A DNA stretch of 64,000 nucleotides from Blastomussa wellsi (lineage: Eukaryota; Cnidaria; Anthozoa; Scleractinia; Plerogyridae): contig OX393568.1 of NCBI GenBank assembly GCA_947652115.1, positions 22,624,978-22,688,977 on the forward strand, in the 5' to 3' direction. The number at the start of each line of letters is the position of its first letter. Position 1 is the first letter of the stretch. Below, one piece after another: positions 10,841 to 24,977 of the stretch. Position numbers and translations under genes: made by a program. The notes beneath the pieces are model-generated. The model was not told the origin of the DNA. It saw only the letters and a list, made by a program, of their open reading frames with translations, and did no database searches.

Positions 10841-13090
10841 ATGCGTTATGTACGAACCACTGATTATTGACTTTGAATGAGCTTGTTTACACACACCGCG
10901 CGCGTTTTCTCGATTAAACGCCGGATCTGTCACGTCGAGTTTTGGATAAACGCCCCCGGTGTTTATTTGAGGTCCGGTTATAATCCGTTTTTATTTTAAT
11001 TTGGTAATACAAAAGTGAATCTCATGGACAAATAAGTTTAATATTTAGTTGCAAAGGCGAACACGCTCTAACAGTTCGATTTATCAGTTTTTCTCCAACA
11101 AGCTACCTAGTTGGTGGCATTTTGGCTTTGTTCTGGTGAACAGTTTTGTTAAAGTTTGCCTTAAATTCACTAAATTTTGAGCACAAAGCGCGGCTTAAAA
11201 AAAACAACAACAACAACCCTTGAGAAAAAAACGCCGGGTCAACAAGACCGAAGTTGAAATAAACGCCAAGGACGTTTAATCGAGAGAATACAACAAGATA
11301 CAAAATTTTGTACCAGTATTATAGAATTGCGAAGCGCACGAGTGACGTCATGACTCAGACAAGACTGTAACAAACAAAGCAGAATTGCAGACGATTTTGA
11401 AGATTTCTTCAAGCACGAAAGCCGGTGATCCTAAAACACTTTTGGCACGAAAATGTCGTACATTCCCTCTATTTCTCTCAGAAAACGTTTATGTTTTTCG
11501 AGGCACGCTGGGGTGCAATAAGTTTCATTTTATTTTTAGTTTTCGCGCGCTGCGCAATTGTGGACGAAAATTAACGAATGGCTAAAATAAGACGAAGGGC
11601 CAGACGGGAACTTTGAAAAGAAAAAGTAGAAACGAAAGAAAATTGTAACATATCTTCCGATGGAAGACCCCCTTGTACATACGGGCTCTAATTTTCTGAT
11701 GTGACAGTTGCAGAAAGGTAATGGTAGCCAAGACAATGTATTGGCAACTGCTCAAGACGTGAATAAACAATCCATTTCACAATTCTCATTTGAATGTTAT
11801 ATTTTTGGGCAGCGCTCCAAGTTCTCATTCCTAAATATAGTCTACTTTTTCTGTCGAGGGAAAGATTGCGTGGCTAGGCGCGCACGCCAACCAGAATTCC
11901 AATAGTCTCGGACTTCCAATAAAGCATTCCAGGATCGCCCTCGTTTACGTTAAAAGTGCTCCGTTGGGTGGACACCCATCTATGTTCTTCTACAAGACAC
12001 TGAGAAACATGGGCTGCGTGGGGGTTTTCCTAAGGAACGATGATCGATCCAATTGTACAAGGTCGCCATTCGCAATCCTTGACTGTTTCTTCTCAGTATT
12101 TTTGTTAAAGCTAGCTCGGGTGACACATCTTCGAAAGTTGAACCCAATTTTTACAAGGTAGTTAGTTTGCAATCCATCCTCTGTTCTTGCCAAAGATGAT
12201 TTCATTGGACCATTATTCAGTTTGAGGAGCGGATTAATTCTCCCCAGATTCTTATGGACTCTTATGCACGAGAGACAGCTCTTGTACCCAACAATGACAA
12301 CCCAAGTCACAAAACGACAACACAGTTAAAACCGAGCATCACGTACCCATTTATTTTGTTCACTTAATGAGCATGCTGCCATGAGTGTAAAATATCAATT
12401 TAAATTACCTCTATATGGTATTTTCGTTATTAGCACTGTGTGTAAAATCAGCGTCTTCTAACCTCTTTGTGTTCTGCCGCTCCCTTATAATCAGCGCAAT
12501 TTGATTGATTAACACGCCAGTCGCTAATTAAAATGCACTTTCCCTATTAGCCACTTCGACATATATTCGCACGAGGTATAACTCCCCCTCTCTTGATTTC
12601 AATTATCGTATAAAATATAAATGCTAAAGCGAGATTATTTCGCATTTCTTCTCATTAATTTCATTTCAACATGAACGATAACGTATATGTACAACTTTTA
12701 AGCGATTAAATAGGTAATGTCCCATGTTAAATAACACTGTCCCACGGGGAGGGGGGAGAGAGAAGATGGAGCACGCAGTAACCAAACTCCAATTCAAATG
12801 CAAAATGAAACAAATCCTTGCGAAAAGGAATCAATGACGATTTAAAACAGGTTAGTCGGTGTTCTCCCTGGGAAAAGGGCGAAAATAAAACCAGGAGATT
12901 AACACGTTGAAAACACCCAACGAAACAATCATTTATCGACTAAATCCCTCCTCTCTAAAGAACAGTGTTTGAGCTATAAAAAGAAAACAAACGATGAAAT
13001 TTGTTCTCGTTTTAAAAAAGTGTTTTGCATAAAGTGCCCATTCAAATTATTTACTCTCCACAAGGCACATCATATACCAATCATCCGCTG
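10841..13090. other. Intergenic region between convergent genes
   Basis: The interval lies between the stop of the WAP gene (plus) and the stop of the protocadherin (minus), so it should hold both 3' UTRs. One inverted-repeat element is present at 10905-11288. No further gene is supported. Confidence 0.55.
10905..11288. mobile_element. MITE-like element with TTCTCGATTAAACG termini
   Basis: TTTTCTCGATTAAACG at the left matches CGTTTAATCGAGAGAA at the right over a 384-bp non-coding body that has further TAAACGCC motifs inside both ends. Confidence 0.55.
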
Positions 13091-16000
13091 CTATAGGTCC
13101 GTGGTGGAGTGCGCGACTCCAGAAATTGTCACAAATGCTTTTCGCCTCTGAACGTCTTCGTACGGGGGAGGGGGTGGTGGCATACCAGGGCTACGAGCCC
13201 GGTACTGAGGAGCAGGATGTCTAACGTAATTTGGTGTCCGCCAATCGTTCTCTCTCTTTGTGGTAGGAGGGCTGTGAGCACAATACGGGCTGGACCCGGG
13301 GGAACTCCCTCCACGCCCGCTATCTAGTTCATCTTCACTACTGTGACACTCGACCACTCCCTCTCCAAAGGGGTAGTACATATCCGGGCGCGAATTACCC
13401 GTGGGGGATCCTGTGCCCGGCGGAGCTTGATACGTCATCGTCGGGTACATCTTTTTGATCGGAATTGGGGACACATTGATTGGTTGCTCCCGAGTGGTGA
13501 CAAACTTCTCGGCTGTTTCGCGTGGGTTGGCAGTCGCTTGTTGAAACATTTTCTTGGATGCCTTCAAGGCGTCTTCTCGACTTATGTCTGGTTCATGATA
13601 GCTACCACGCTTGTCCTCTTGTTTGTTATTCTTGCGCCTGCACTTCATGCAGTAAACCGCTGTCAGGCAAGCAGCCAACAACAAGAAACCCGCGCAAGCT
13701 CCAACCACGATGATCATTTTTGTATCCGAGAAAAAACCTTCATTACCCGTTCGGGTTTCCGTGTTCGTTGTTGAAGGACGCGGAGAAATGTCCCCTGGAA
13801 ATCCGGAAGGCGGTGGTGCGGGAGTGATGAAGTCGACCGAGATTGTTAAACGCAGGGAAGCTTCTTTCGCCATAATACCCGAGTCTGCAGCTCTGATCGT
13901 TAAGATGTACGCTTTCTCGCTTAGCTCCCTTCTAAGAGTGATTTTTCCATTTCGCTTGTTCATGTGGAATACGCGATCCTCATTGCCATTGACAATGGAA
14001 TATTGTACAAGACCGTTTGATCCAGCATCCTTGTCGGTGGCTTGCACTTTAAACACAGTTTCTCCAATGAAAATTGCATTGGTTACTCTTATGTCATGGT
14101 TGCCTTGCATTCCAACAAACTCGGGAGCGTTATCGTTAGTATCTTCCACCTTTACGTTCAGAATAGTTTCCATGTCCAAATTTCCATCAGAGATAACAGC
14201 AGAGAGTAAATAGGAGCTGTTACTCTCGCGATCCAATTCCCTTGTGGTTATTAACGTTCCTTTCTTTTCGTCCAGAACAAAATCAGTAGTGTTCATGGCC
14301 AGTCTTACACGAAGTATCTTGTCGGGTGCTATGGAAGTGAGTGGAATTCTTCCCACTTCAGCTCCCCCGGGTCGATTCTCCGCCACACTAAAATTAAACA
14401 TGCGCTGTGCGCACTGAACAGCGAGTTTCAACACAGTTTTCCCGTGCAGAGGAACACGGCCGTTATCTCGAACGTCGATATTCAACGTAAAAGATGGCGT
14501 GAATACGCACCATAACTTTGAAACAACCAGCACTTTTCCAGACAGATCAACGACGAACCATCTATTTAGCTCTTCTTTGCTGCCATTCCGCTCACCTATG
14601 CGCATGCTCTCCAAACTGTAGGCCAACTCGGAGTTTCTCCCATCATCCTCATCGGTCGCTATCATTCTCGTGATTACCGTGTCTGGTGTGACGTCATCAC
14701 CGATATCCAAGTTGTAGACCTTCTGTGCAAACGTCGGAGCGTTTCTGTTGCTATCGGCGAGCTCGACAACCAAAACGCGACTGTTCTTCCGTGAAATTGG
14801 TTTCCCTTTATCTTCAGCGACTATTTTTATTTTGTATTGTGAATGTCGGTCTATACTAAGAGGCTGTCGAATTTCGAGGATATATTGCCCGGGAAACATT
14901 TGCAGCAGGCCGAAGTCTTGCTTGTGATGTTGTAGCGTGACAGTGACTTGACCATTGAGTCCACTGTCAGCGTCACGCACCGTTACTAAGGCAATTCCAG
15001 TGTTGAGATTGGTGTCCTCGGGTATCTTGCCGTTTTCGTCAAAGGCATCTTGAAGGAGAGTTACTGAAATTTCAGGCTTGTTATCGTTTTCATCAAGGAC
15101 CTAGAAGTAATTTAAAGAAATAATTGTCAGTTCTGGTAAGATCAAATTGGTAAGATCGAAGGCCCCAAGAGCGTGATCGCGAGGGGATTGGGGAGAAATA
15201 TAAAGACAATAAATTGTTTCCAATCCCCTCACAGTCAAACAACGCGCCACTGCTCGTCTCCCTCTCCGTCTGCCTCCCCTCATCAATTCACCTCTCCCAT
15301 CATGCAATGCTCGGAAAATCAAACCAGCACCACAAATATTATTTTGAGGTAAAATATACAGATTCCAAAACTATATTTTGCTCGTTATCAGCTCTCCGAA
15401 ATTTCTATGACCCAATATTTTTGTCGCCGTGCAGTTTAGTAGTCTGGTGTTCAGTTCTGGATTTGGTCGACAAGCGAACGCCGTACATATTGATCAGAGA
15501 GGGGTCATTAGATATCGACTGACGATGCTGCGAATATTGGTTCGACGCAAAGCTGTTTTACTTTGTTTTGTTTAATTTTCTGTTCAGTTTTCCTGTCGCC
15601 AGCTTTCCTAGTCCGCTTGCCACTAACTTAATTACAGTAATATTTCATTGGATTTACTCCGTAGTCACGAATAACTAAAAGCATAATTTTTTATAAGTTT
15701 TCCAAACCGGAATTTAGTCCAAGTTTGGTGAATTGATCTTTCCAGGTACTGCTTAGAGCTAATATATCAGCCGATTAAAAGAACCGGGAAATACAAGAAG
15801 TCGTTTTTACGAAAGACAAGACAACCTGCATGACCACCAAACTGCAACACGCAAAGTTCCTATCCAATTTTCGAAGACATAAAAAACATTATTAGTATAA
15901 TTACACAGAAAAATAGGCGTCGAAATAAAATGCCTTCAAGAATTATGGCAGGCATAACGCATTATGTTCCTTGCAGGGAAAGCATCTTGAAGCGTTTAGC

Positions 16001-19000
16001 CCAGATATTTCAAGTTCGATGTTTCATCCTGTTTCAATCTTTCTTAGTCTTACTTTGTGATTCCTTCTTTCCTGTTTTTCTTAGCTTAGTGAACTGTTAT
16101 TTTAATGTTTTCGTTGGTTCGAAGGCTATTTTCTTCAGCGCAGCAAAAATATCAATACTGCATCTAATTAATTTAATGTGATGCAACGCTGTAAGAAGCC
16201 TGAATTTCAGACACTTCGTCTAATCACGCGCACCCTGAACGGAAGAACACGTCTAAACTTTTTGCAGGCTAATTTTAGGGCAGCCTCCCACGCAGAGGCC
16301 TTTTCGGCTTCGTGCAAGGGTTGAGAGTGCGACACAAAGATACCCTGCCAAACCGGCACTCCTAAAGGACAAATATCCTGCGATATTTGGGTATTTGTAC
16401 AAGTTTCTCGCATTTCTTGTTCTCGATTCAATAGAACTGGCCTCCTTTCACGTACATTCAAGGGGGCCAAATCAAGCCCTCTCATGAAATTGATGCTTTA
16501 TCAGTGCTTTATCCCTTAACCAATTATTCGAGATTGGACTTAGCCGGAAATACAAGAGTGATTCTTCATGCTAGACACAACATAGAAATCCATCCAGTAG
16601 AACAGGCGCAATTTTAAAAGCAAATAATTGCGCGAATAAGAACAGCTTATTTTTAAGAAGATTTCACAACACAAATACAGCACATTAAATTTTTCAGTTC
16701 CTAATTGTCGTAACGGTTTCTAATGAAAGATCATGACTTTACATTCCCTCTTTATTCACCCGCAATGCCTTCATGTATTTGCATTGAATCGCTCTCGGTC
16801 ATGGTCACATATCCATTTGAAACTTTGCGGTCAGCTGTTGTTTTCGACAAACTGGTTCAAAACACGCGTCTAACAAATTCTGAACAAATGAGACATCAGT
16901 AAACGAATATATTTGTAACACATTTAGACAATTTTTGAGGCTGAATTCCCAAGAATGCCGCATGCGGTTAATAATAATTCGTCCCCATTAGCATTAAAAT
17001 AGAATTTTATTTTGCCATTTAACACCTCATCTTGCTTGGTCCGTATGCCTCAGCACATTCTCATTTTAGAGAAACGATAAACCTTTTAGCGGCTTTTAAA
17101 CAAAGGCAACATTGGAAAATCTCAAAAGCATCATGCATGCAGTGAATTTGCCAAACTTGTTGCAGTTGTTTGAATTCAGAGTTTATCATGCTTCAGAGAT
17201 TTTTCGTCACCGAGCAAAAATGTAACCAATATATGCGAATACAACACGTACTCGCCTTGTGTGTGTTTCAAAAATAATTTTTCGTGCTCTAGAATAGTTC
17301 TCTTTTTCTGTCCATCTTGTCTCTCCAGTGGGGGTAATCGACGTATTTTTTGGTTTGAAAATTTACACGCTCGGTATTTTTGTGGGGACAAGAAATCTAC
17401 CAAGTATTTTTAGGTCTTATAAAATTCGCTTATTTTTTGGGTAACATCTCCGATCTCATAAACTTATTGATGCAAAATAATGCATTAGAAGAGTCTGTTT
17501 GATTGAATAAATCCGTATTGAGGTGTTGAAGTCTTTTTTTTTTTTGGGGGGGGGGGGGTAGGAAATTTTGATGCCAGGTATTTTGGGGTCTGAAATTTCA
17601 GGCTCGTGTATTTTTTTTGGGTTTACAATATGAAGCTCAGTCGGATCCCCCCCGTCATGTATAATGCGAGTACCCCCCAACCCCTGAGCTTTTCTCTGCT
17701 TTTCTCTGTGTGCAGTTTTCAATCCAAAAATTGAAGCGGCTGGTTGCTTAACTGAAAATGAGCCTTCAGTCGAGGTGGTTGGTCTCGTATTTTCTCGCCA
17801 TATATACGTAAATTGTGCCAAAGAAAACTTTAGGTCGAGCTAACGAAAAGAAAGCTGATAGCAAATGATTCAGACTGCTGGCTTTCTATGGCAGTCTACA
17901 GAAAAGTTGAAAGCTTCTGAAATCAGGGTACCATACCATGACTGTATGAATATCACGTTTGTCCGTCCAGATCAATCCAGAGAAAAACTTTTGAATTGCC
18001 AAAAAGACTGAAAATGGATCATTTTGCTCATCACATCCGGGTGCTATAAAAACTCTGTTGAATGACCAGGCGTCTCAAAATAATCAACTTCAAAAAAGAA
18101 AAAAAAACTCAGGGATGGACATTGACTTGATGTCAAAACCAAGCACGCTCAAAGGTAAGGTAAGGTAAGTCTGCTGTCGGGCCTAGTGGCCCATCAGGCC
18201 GGAGCTTATCCCCGGTTTCAGTAGCATGAAGCGACAGAGAGTATTGCTACTCCCCCCTGGATGGGATGCTAGTCCATCGCAGGGTTACCCCCCAGCAGTA
18301 AATTCGCCGGTACCCATTTGTACACCTGGGTGAAGAGAGGCACTGTGAGAGTAAAGTGTCTTGCCCAAGAACACAACGCTCAAAACCGCAGGTTAAATGA
18401 AACCGTAAGCTGAACTAAGCACTCAGAAGAGAAGTACATTTGATGTTTGTAGTTGCTCGAGTTTCAGACAATAGAAATCTACCCCACAAGGGCAGATTGA
18501 CTTGACGTCAACTACCATGCTTTCAATAACACAGCATAAACACTTCGAAACTGAGTAACTGCCGAAAACAACGCTGGAGTCCTTGAAAATCACTTCGCTT
18601 TTTTCTTCGAAAGTAAACAAGCATTTTTGGCCTGTCAACATTTCAAGTATATCGGGAAACAGACGACAAACCTCGCCTAAACGGGAAAATTAAGAAACAT
18701 TATTCACACCCGGAAGCCACGCCAGCTTTTTTAATTACACCCAAGAAAATTGGAATGCAAAGTTTATTAATTCCTTAGAGCGCGGATGTTTTTCGTTTTC
18801 GGCTCAATCACCGCGCTAATTCACACAAAATCCTGGCTGGAATGCAAAAGAGGACCTCACACGAAAACTGTAATCAAAAACGACAGAGATAAGAGGCAGC
18901 TGCTTTGAAAGATCAAATCTGAAAACTGCGCTAACAAGCTGGCAACGAAACTGACTCTTAAAAGATTAAAATGGGTCCGATTTCTGAAGCTTTTAGCGCG

Positions 19001-20157
19001 GGCAAAACACCAAACAAATATTTCACAATGACATGCATTCGCGTGTTGAAAGTATTTACATTGCCCTCAGTAATATGCAAATAAGAAACGTCTGACTCAA
19101 TGGGTCTTCTCAGAGTTTATGCAAATCTTAAGTGGTGTGTCATTCAGGATTAGAGTGCAGCAGAAAAGCCATTGAAACAATAATGCCAGGCACAAAAGGA
19201 TAGAAAGAAATAACAGAGCGCCGCCTGTAAGATTGAAAATCCGTCAAACACTAGAAGCAGCCAAGACGAGATCCGCTGATTTTCATTTCAAACCACGAAC
19301 GTTTACAATGAGAAAGTATTTCTGTGAATTTTAACACAAGCACAAAGAGATGACGCGTTTCCGATTTCTTTAACCTTTTGTGCATTTTGAAAAAGATACG
19401 CAATCTATCAAAGAATTTAATAGTCCCCAATCGCAAAGACAGGGCAAGGCTTCCAGGGCACAAAACTGTATATTGTGTCTAATAAGTCAACATCATTGAA
19501 TTCACAGCGGGGAATAATAGAGACTTACATGATAAGAGTTCATCAGCAACTGATGTTTATCTCTGTCGTTGAAAAACAAAACTAATTATTGTCCTGAATC
19601 AAAGCCTTTTGAAAGGAATCACTTTCAAAACGCAACAAGATACACGCTAAATAAAATAGAAACCGAAATATACCACTTTAAATATTGCCTACAAGAACTC
19701 ATGCTCCAGTGTTATCTAAACGATAAGGGAATTAAAATATTTAATATGTCGTAATTTAAAAAGCAATAATTTTTCGCAGTGACTCGCGATTTTAATACAG
19801 CGAAGTGTAACATTTCGCGCGAGTTTTGTTAATGCAGGTTTATCGTGTCTTTTGAATGCATTGTCCATTTTAGCGAGCTTTCTTGACAGTTTTAACAAGA
19901 GAATTTAATTAATTTCGGCTCTCGCAACCTTGTAACGTATTAAAAATTAAAGGAAGAATGGATTTTGAAAATCCAAATTAATTGGGACGACATAATAAAG
20001 TTTCTTTGCGGCGTTTTGCGGTGGAAGAATAACATAAAACATTTTCTCTCGCTCTTCTTTCAACAGCCTTTTTGTCAATCTATCAACCAGTGTTAACATA
20101 ACAAGTGAACCAGACTAAATGAACAAGTGAATCAAACTAAATGAACAATATGAATAG

Positions 20158-20191
<34 letters not shown>

Positions 20192-21449
20192 TTATAAATG
20201 AACAATAAGCGTTGAAAGGCAGACAAAAATGTCTTTAAACTGCTATAATGGCACACGATAAATTAGAAAGGGCTATTTTCCCCCGATTATACAATTATAA
20301 GCTACAATCAAGACCTTGCAAAAGAGAAAAACGTCAGTGTTGTCGAGCGTTTAACTTCATTTACGAGTGGGCCTACAAAGAGCTTGAAACTCTGTGTAAA
20401 CACTGTACACTAACCTTCACATTTAGCACAGCCGAGGACGGAATGGAGTCCGGCCCTTTGTCTCTCGCTGTCACCTGTAGCTGGTAATCCTTAAAAAGCT
20501 CGTAATCCAAAGGAGCGTTCGTTTGAAGTTGACCCGTTCGTGCGTCTAGAGTGAAACGATCTTTATATTGGAGTGGCCCCTCAAGACTATACAAAACTTC
20601 AGCGTTTGTGCCGATGTCTTTATCTGTAGCGGTGACATTCAGTATAAACGTTCCCGGGCGAGAATTCTCTCTAATTTCACCAACATACAGATCTTTGGTG
20701 AACTTAGGAATGTGATCATTCGAGTCGAGAACTTTGATGTTCAAACCTTTTCGTCCAATCTTTCGCGGGCTTCCGCCATCTCTGGCCTCGATCACCAAAT
20801 AATAACTTTCATTTATTTCGCGGTCCAGCCTTTTTGACACAACAAGTTTGACTTGAGTGATTTCCGAAGTTGGGTGCGATACTTTCAACTTAAAAATTCC
20901 ACCATCATTCCTTTCTACTATCTCATAACTTTGAACAGAATTATTTCCAATGTCGGAATCATCGGCTACTGTTATTGGCAATTCTGCCCCAAGCGGAGCA
21001 GATTCTTTGACAGAAATGTTCTCAATGTCCTCCTCGAAAACAGGACTGTTGTCATTTATGTCTAATACTTTGATCTCTGTCGGAATAGTTGCTGTAAAAA
21101 CCCCTCTGGAAACTTTAACCCAGATTTGAAACGTATCGTCTGCCAGTGACAAGTTCTCGCGGTCTATCTTCGCTACAGTCCAAATACTACCAGTAGTTTC
21201 GTTGATACCGAAGTACGCGTGCAACAACTGGTATCGAAGTTCTCCCTTAAAATTTTCATTCGTGGCTATAGAATTGACAATAGGACTCCCTGAAACATCT
21301 CCCACGAATATTCCAGCTTCTAGTTCTTCACGAACTTCAAATTTCTTTACGTCCGTAGTGAAGCAGAATTTGAGAAGTGAAAACGAGATTACGAGAAGCC
21401 ACAGTTGTATTCGCCGCCCCATGACGCTCACTGGCAAAGTAGACCTCAA
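13091..21449 (-). CDS. Protocadherin-like adhesion protein (2 coding exons, 1014 aa)
   Basis: Exons 21449..20415 (345 aa) and 15100..13091 (669 aa plus stop) join in phase 0 across AAG/GTTAGT and TTCTAG/GTCCTT, giving NVK-VLDENDNKPE. Residues 1-31 are a signal peptide (MGRRIQLWLLVISFSLL, perhaps from Met10). About seven cadherin repeats follow, with calcium motifs such as LDINDNSPVF, LDSNDHIPKF, LDENDNKP and VEDTNDNAPEF and several DRE-type motifs. The junction before the sixth repeat (AVQCAQRMFNF) lacks the usual DxNDN. A transmembrane helix lies near residues 807-829 (IIVVGACAGFLLLAACLTAV). The 185-residue cytoplasmic tail has an acidic SSEDELDSGRGGSS patch, a PPPPPPY proline motif and a C-terminal TTDL that fits a class I PDZ ligand. 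The role is calcium-dependent cell adhesion or recognition at the plasma membrane. Ecto- and cytodomain layout resemble delta-type protocadherins; orthology within the family is not resolved. Confidence 0.85.
15101..20414 (-). other. Protocadherin intron 1
   Basis: A 5.3-kb intron separates the two coding exons. It contains a homopolymer T-G tract near 17528-17560, a truncated SINE (18150-18386) and a fragment at 20158-20205 (AGTTTCTAAAGAAACTGTGG) related to the tail of the foldback element at 56.1 kb. No coding exon with matching phase was seen. Confidence 0.6.
18150..18386 (-). mobile_element. Truncated tRNA-derived SINE
   Basis: This is the same family as the SINE at 24006-24350: shared CCATCAGGCCGG, TACTCCCCCCTGGATGGGAT, CAGCAGTAAATTCGCCGGTA and AAGTGTCTTGCCCAAGA. 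The (AAGGT)n end is present but the tRNA-like head is missing. Confidence 0.7.
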
Positions 21450-24400
21450 TTTGTGAACACGCCGCGATTAAATAGCAGAATGAATAATGACGCACGATCC
21501 GACAAAACAGTGCGTAATCCGTTTGTACACGTAAAAATGTAAACTATGCAGAGTTTTGAATAAAAGATTTTGCCGGAGGACTGAGCGTGGTCCACGATCG
21601 CGCGCCGGAGTGGCGGTTGTATATATTTCAAGTACTTAACTCTTCACAGTTGCAAGCGCACGCCCCTTGTTGCTATTTCTTCTCTTTGACTAAACTTGCC
21701 TTCCGTTATCTTTGTCGTTATAAACAGAATGACAAATCTTGGCCGGCTGGCCCAGTTTACAGTTCGTCAAGGATTCGCATCTTCCGACCACAGCTATTAG
21801 ACGTAAAGAGGCTTGTTCCCTTGTCTGTTTCGTTGACAAGGTGTTGACCAAGTCAATCATCAAACAATTCCCCTGGGGGAATTTAAATACAATTAACACA
21901 GACAATAAATGTCACACAACGGAAGCGTGTTGAACGAACTTGTAAACAAATTCTCCACAAATTGAAATAACTAATTGCACGTCAAACATTCGAAAATGGA
22001 TCGGATTTGTTTCGTGGTCGCGTTGAGGTTCCACGCGCTAAAAGCTCTTTCCTGTGGGTTTTGTTTTGAACGATATTTTTCAAATACAACGTCGGAAAAC
22101 CCAATATAACATACCCACAAGAACAATCACTCATGATCAATTCAATATCATTTATGGCGATGAAAAAGAAACTTCATTGTTGTTTGGTTTGAAAATACGT
22201 ACATGGGCCGCGTACAAAGTGTATCAAATATTAAGAACATAAAAGTTACATGTTTTCTCTTCGGTTTCATGTTTATCGTAAAACAAAAATCAAATTAAAA
22301 CCCGATAACAAAGAACCCAATAAATGAAGTCGTAAATTATTTCTATCTGATCAGGATCGGCTTGCAGAGGTCAAGGAAGGCCGCATAATCAAAGTTTAAT
22401 AGTTTCAACAAACGAAGTCAACTGTCAAGCCTTCAGCGGCGTGTTGGACTGTTACGAGAAACTCCTCCCCCGATGGCAGGTCTTATCTTGTCAAAAGACT
22501 GCTAACCCGGAGAGGGACGGGAAGGGATTAAGAACTACCGGGTAGCGTGCTATTTCTTACTTTCTAATCAGAAATGAACTGAACACAGAAAGACTGACCG
22601 TACGATTGGGATTAACTACATATTTCCAACTGTATAATCAGAAATGAGCACACTTGAGCCTGGTTTGAGAGATTCTTGATTCTGTTCAAGTATTGTTGCC
22701 TTCAACCAGATAAACATCTCATTAGAAAATTGCGCTCAGCCATGGACAATCGACAATTGGAACGTTTCCCAGTTTACGGTCTGTTAGTGCGCTGTTTATC
22801 GCTTTTAGCTCCGTGTGGTCAGACCTCCTGATGAGTTGCATTAATTCAAAACAGCTGGCGATCGAGCTCAATATCAGTGGGGGTATCAATATCAGTGATT
22901 TTGACTGAGATACCCTTTACTTTAAGCAACATTAATACGGTGTGACGCCTCGTACCGTATCTTGCCTTGTACAATCTTGAAATGGAACAGACGGTCCGCA
23001 AGAGCCGAGAAACTGGGCTCAAGCTAGGTGCCGAGGTAGTTTAAACTTGCCCCTATATTGCGCTCCTTTCAACTTTAATTTTTATCAATTATTGCTTACA
23101 CTAGTGGAAGCCATTACTTTCTTACATATAAAACAGCCGCGTTTTTTGCGCTAAATACAGATGAAGAACCCTTTCATCCTTGTACGCTTGTGATGTCCAT
23201 CGGAGTTAGTAAAAATTTCGAAGAAAGATATTCTGAACGAGGTCAATGTACCAAAGGCGTTTCTAATATTGAAAAGAATCCGAAAAGTATCTCCTGAGAA
23301 AACAGATAACAGTTTCAGAAGTTTCACTTGGACGGTTTTGTTTAAAATTACAGCGCAATGGAATTTTATAAACAAGATACATTAAAAAGATCGAGAGTAC
23401 ACCCCAGTTCGCAACCTCAAGCCAGGGAAAAGGCCCTGGGAACGAAGTTGCCTAGTTTCAACTAGGCGAGGGAAAGGTGGAGGGGAGGGGGGGGGGGGTG
23501 TGGCCTACGCAAAGAATTTGTTACCATTGTACCGTTTATATTGGCAAGTCTTGCCCTTGCTCACGTGAGATGGTTGCATTATCTACCTTCAACAAAAAAT
23601 AGCATCAGCAATCGAAAAAGCGTTTTTAAAAAGTAGAAATAAAAATAGAAAAAGTGTATGCAAAAAAAATACAACTTTCATCCGAAAGAGAGAATTTTTA
23701 ACTTTCAAGGATTTGTATAGGAAGAGGAAACCTTTCCATAAAGTCACATAAGCTTTTCCGTGCAAATTATTGTAAATTGCCGTTATGGTAAAAATAAACT
23801 GTTGGAAACAGAAACGCCTGCTGGAGGTTTATTAGATTTATTTTCCGTTTAATTGAATGGATGTGGGATTTCACTTGAACTCTTGAAATGCATTCATTGT
23901 GGCGTAGAGTAATGGTTTTTGAAGAGAAGAATCCTTTAGAGTATAATCAACGTCGTAAGTATGCCCAGATATTTTTTGAAGTTTATTGTTTATTTACCAT
24001 ATGGTAAAAGGTAAAAGATAAAGTCTACATTCCAGCCCAAGTGGCTCATCAGGCCGGCGCTTATCTCCGGTTTCCGTAGCACGAAGCAAACTAGGAGTAT
24101 TTCTACTCCCCCCTGGATGGGATGCTACAACCTCGTTGCCAGGGTTTCTCACCTTCAACGAGGTTGGGGATGCAGGTTGACCCCCAGCAGTAAATTCGCC
24201 GGTACCCATTCATACACCTGGGTGGAGAGAGGCACTGCGAGAGTAAAGTGTCTTGCCCAAGAGCACAACACAATTTCCCCAGCCAGGCCTCGAACCAGGA
24301 CCGCTCGATCCAGAGGCGAGCGCACTAACCATTTGGCCACTGCGCCTCCCATTTACCATATGGTTACACACAACTTCTGTAGACTCGAGAATGGTGCACC

Positions 24401-24977
24401 GCCTTCAGTCCTAATGTTTGATCGGGATTCCAGTTGCGAAGAGTCGAGCATATAAAACAGAGTCAGACCCATACATGTCAAATAAGATTACCATGTTTAA
24501 TCTTTCTTTCGATTGCTGTAATTTATCACTAATATTTACATATTACCCTTTATACAATGTCAACATCAAACTTTGTAAATTGAGTCCTTCACGAAGCCAC
24601 CTAGTCCTCTTAAAGGGGTACTGTCACAGGCTGTTTTCAGCTTTATTCGTCACTCAAATCATTACCTGGTACCTGTACTCATTGAACCAAAATGCTCCTG
24701 ATGGGGAAGAAATCAAACGAATTGTGGCTAAGAGAGCAAACCGCACTAAAACTTGAAAAAACTAGCCAAATTTCGATCCATTTTTCAGAAAAAAAAAGAG
24801 AAAAACATTCTCCAGAATATACCTTTCTCACGCATTTGTCATTCTTTCGTGTTTATGCTAATCTGCCTCGTCTGCATGTACTTGAACTCAGAAATGAGGT
24901 TGGGCGGGCAGATTAGCATGAACACAAAAGAACAACAAACGTGAAAAAGGTCAATGGGCCAGAAGTGAATGCTTTAA
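21450..24977. other. Intergenic region between protocadherin 5' end and NAXD 3' end
   Basis: The part next to 21449 should contain the protocadherin promoter and 5' UTR. The remainder holds a complete SINE (24006-24350), a G-homopolymer run near 23475-23500 and a short palindrome near 24841-24937 (GTTTATGCTAATCTGCC and its inverse). No gene is supported here. Confidence 0.5.
24006..24350 (-). mobile_element. Complete tRNA-derived SINE with target-site duplication
   Basis: Read on the minus strand, the element starts with a tRNA-like head having an A-box (TGGCCAAATGGTTAGTGCG) and a B-box (GGTTCGAGGC). It ends in a short (ACCTTTT)-type tail. The 14-bp ATTTACCATATGGT flanks it on both sides (23992 and 24351), a clean target-site duplication. 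Pol III-transcribed, LINE-mobilised elements have this form. Confidence 0.8.

Noticed and set aside
13343..14213. Plus-strand frames of 143 and 167 codons
   Set aside because: They are antisense to the protocadherin second exon.
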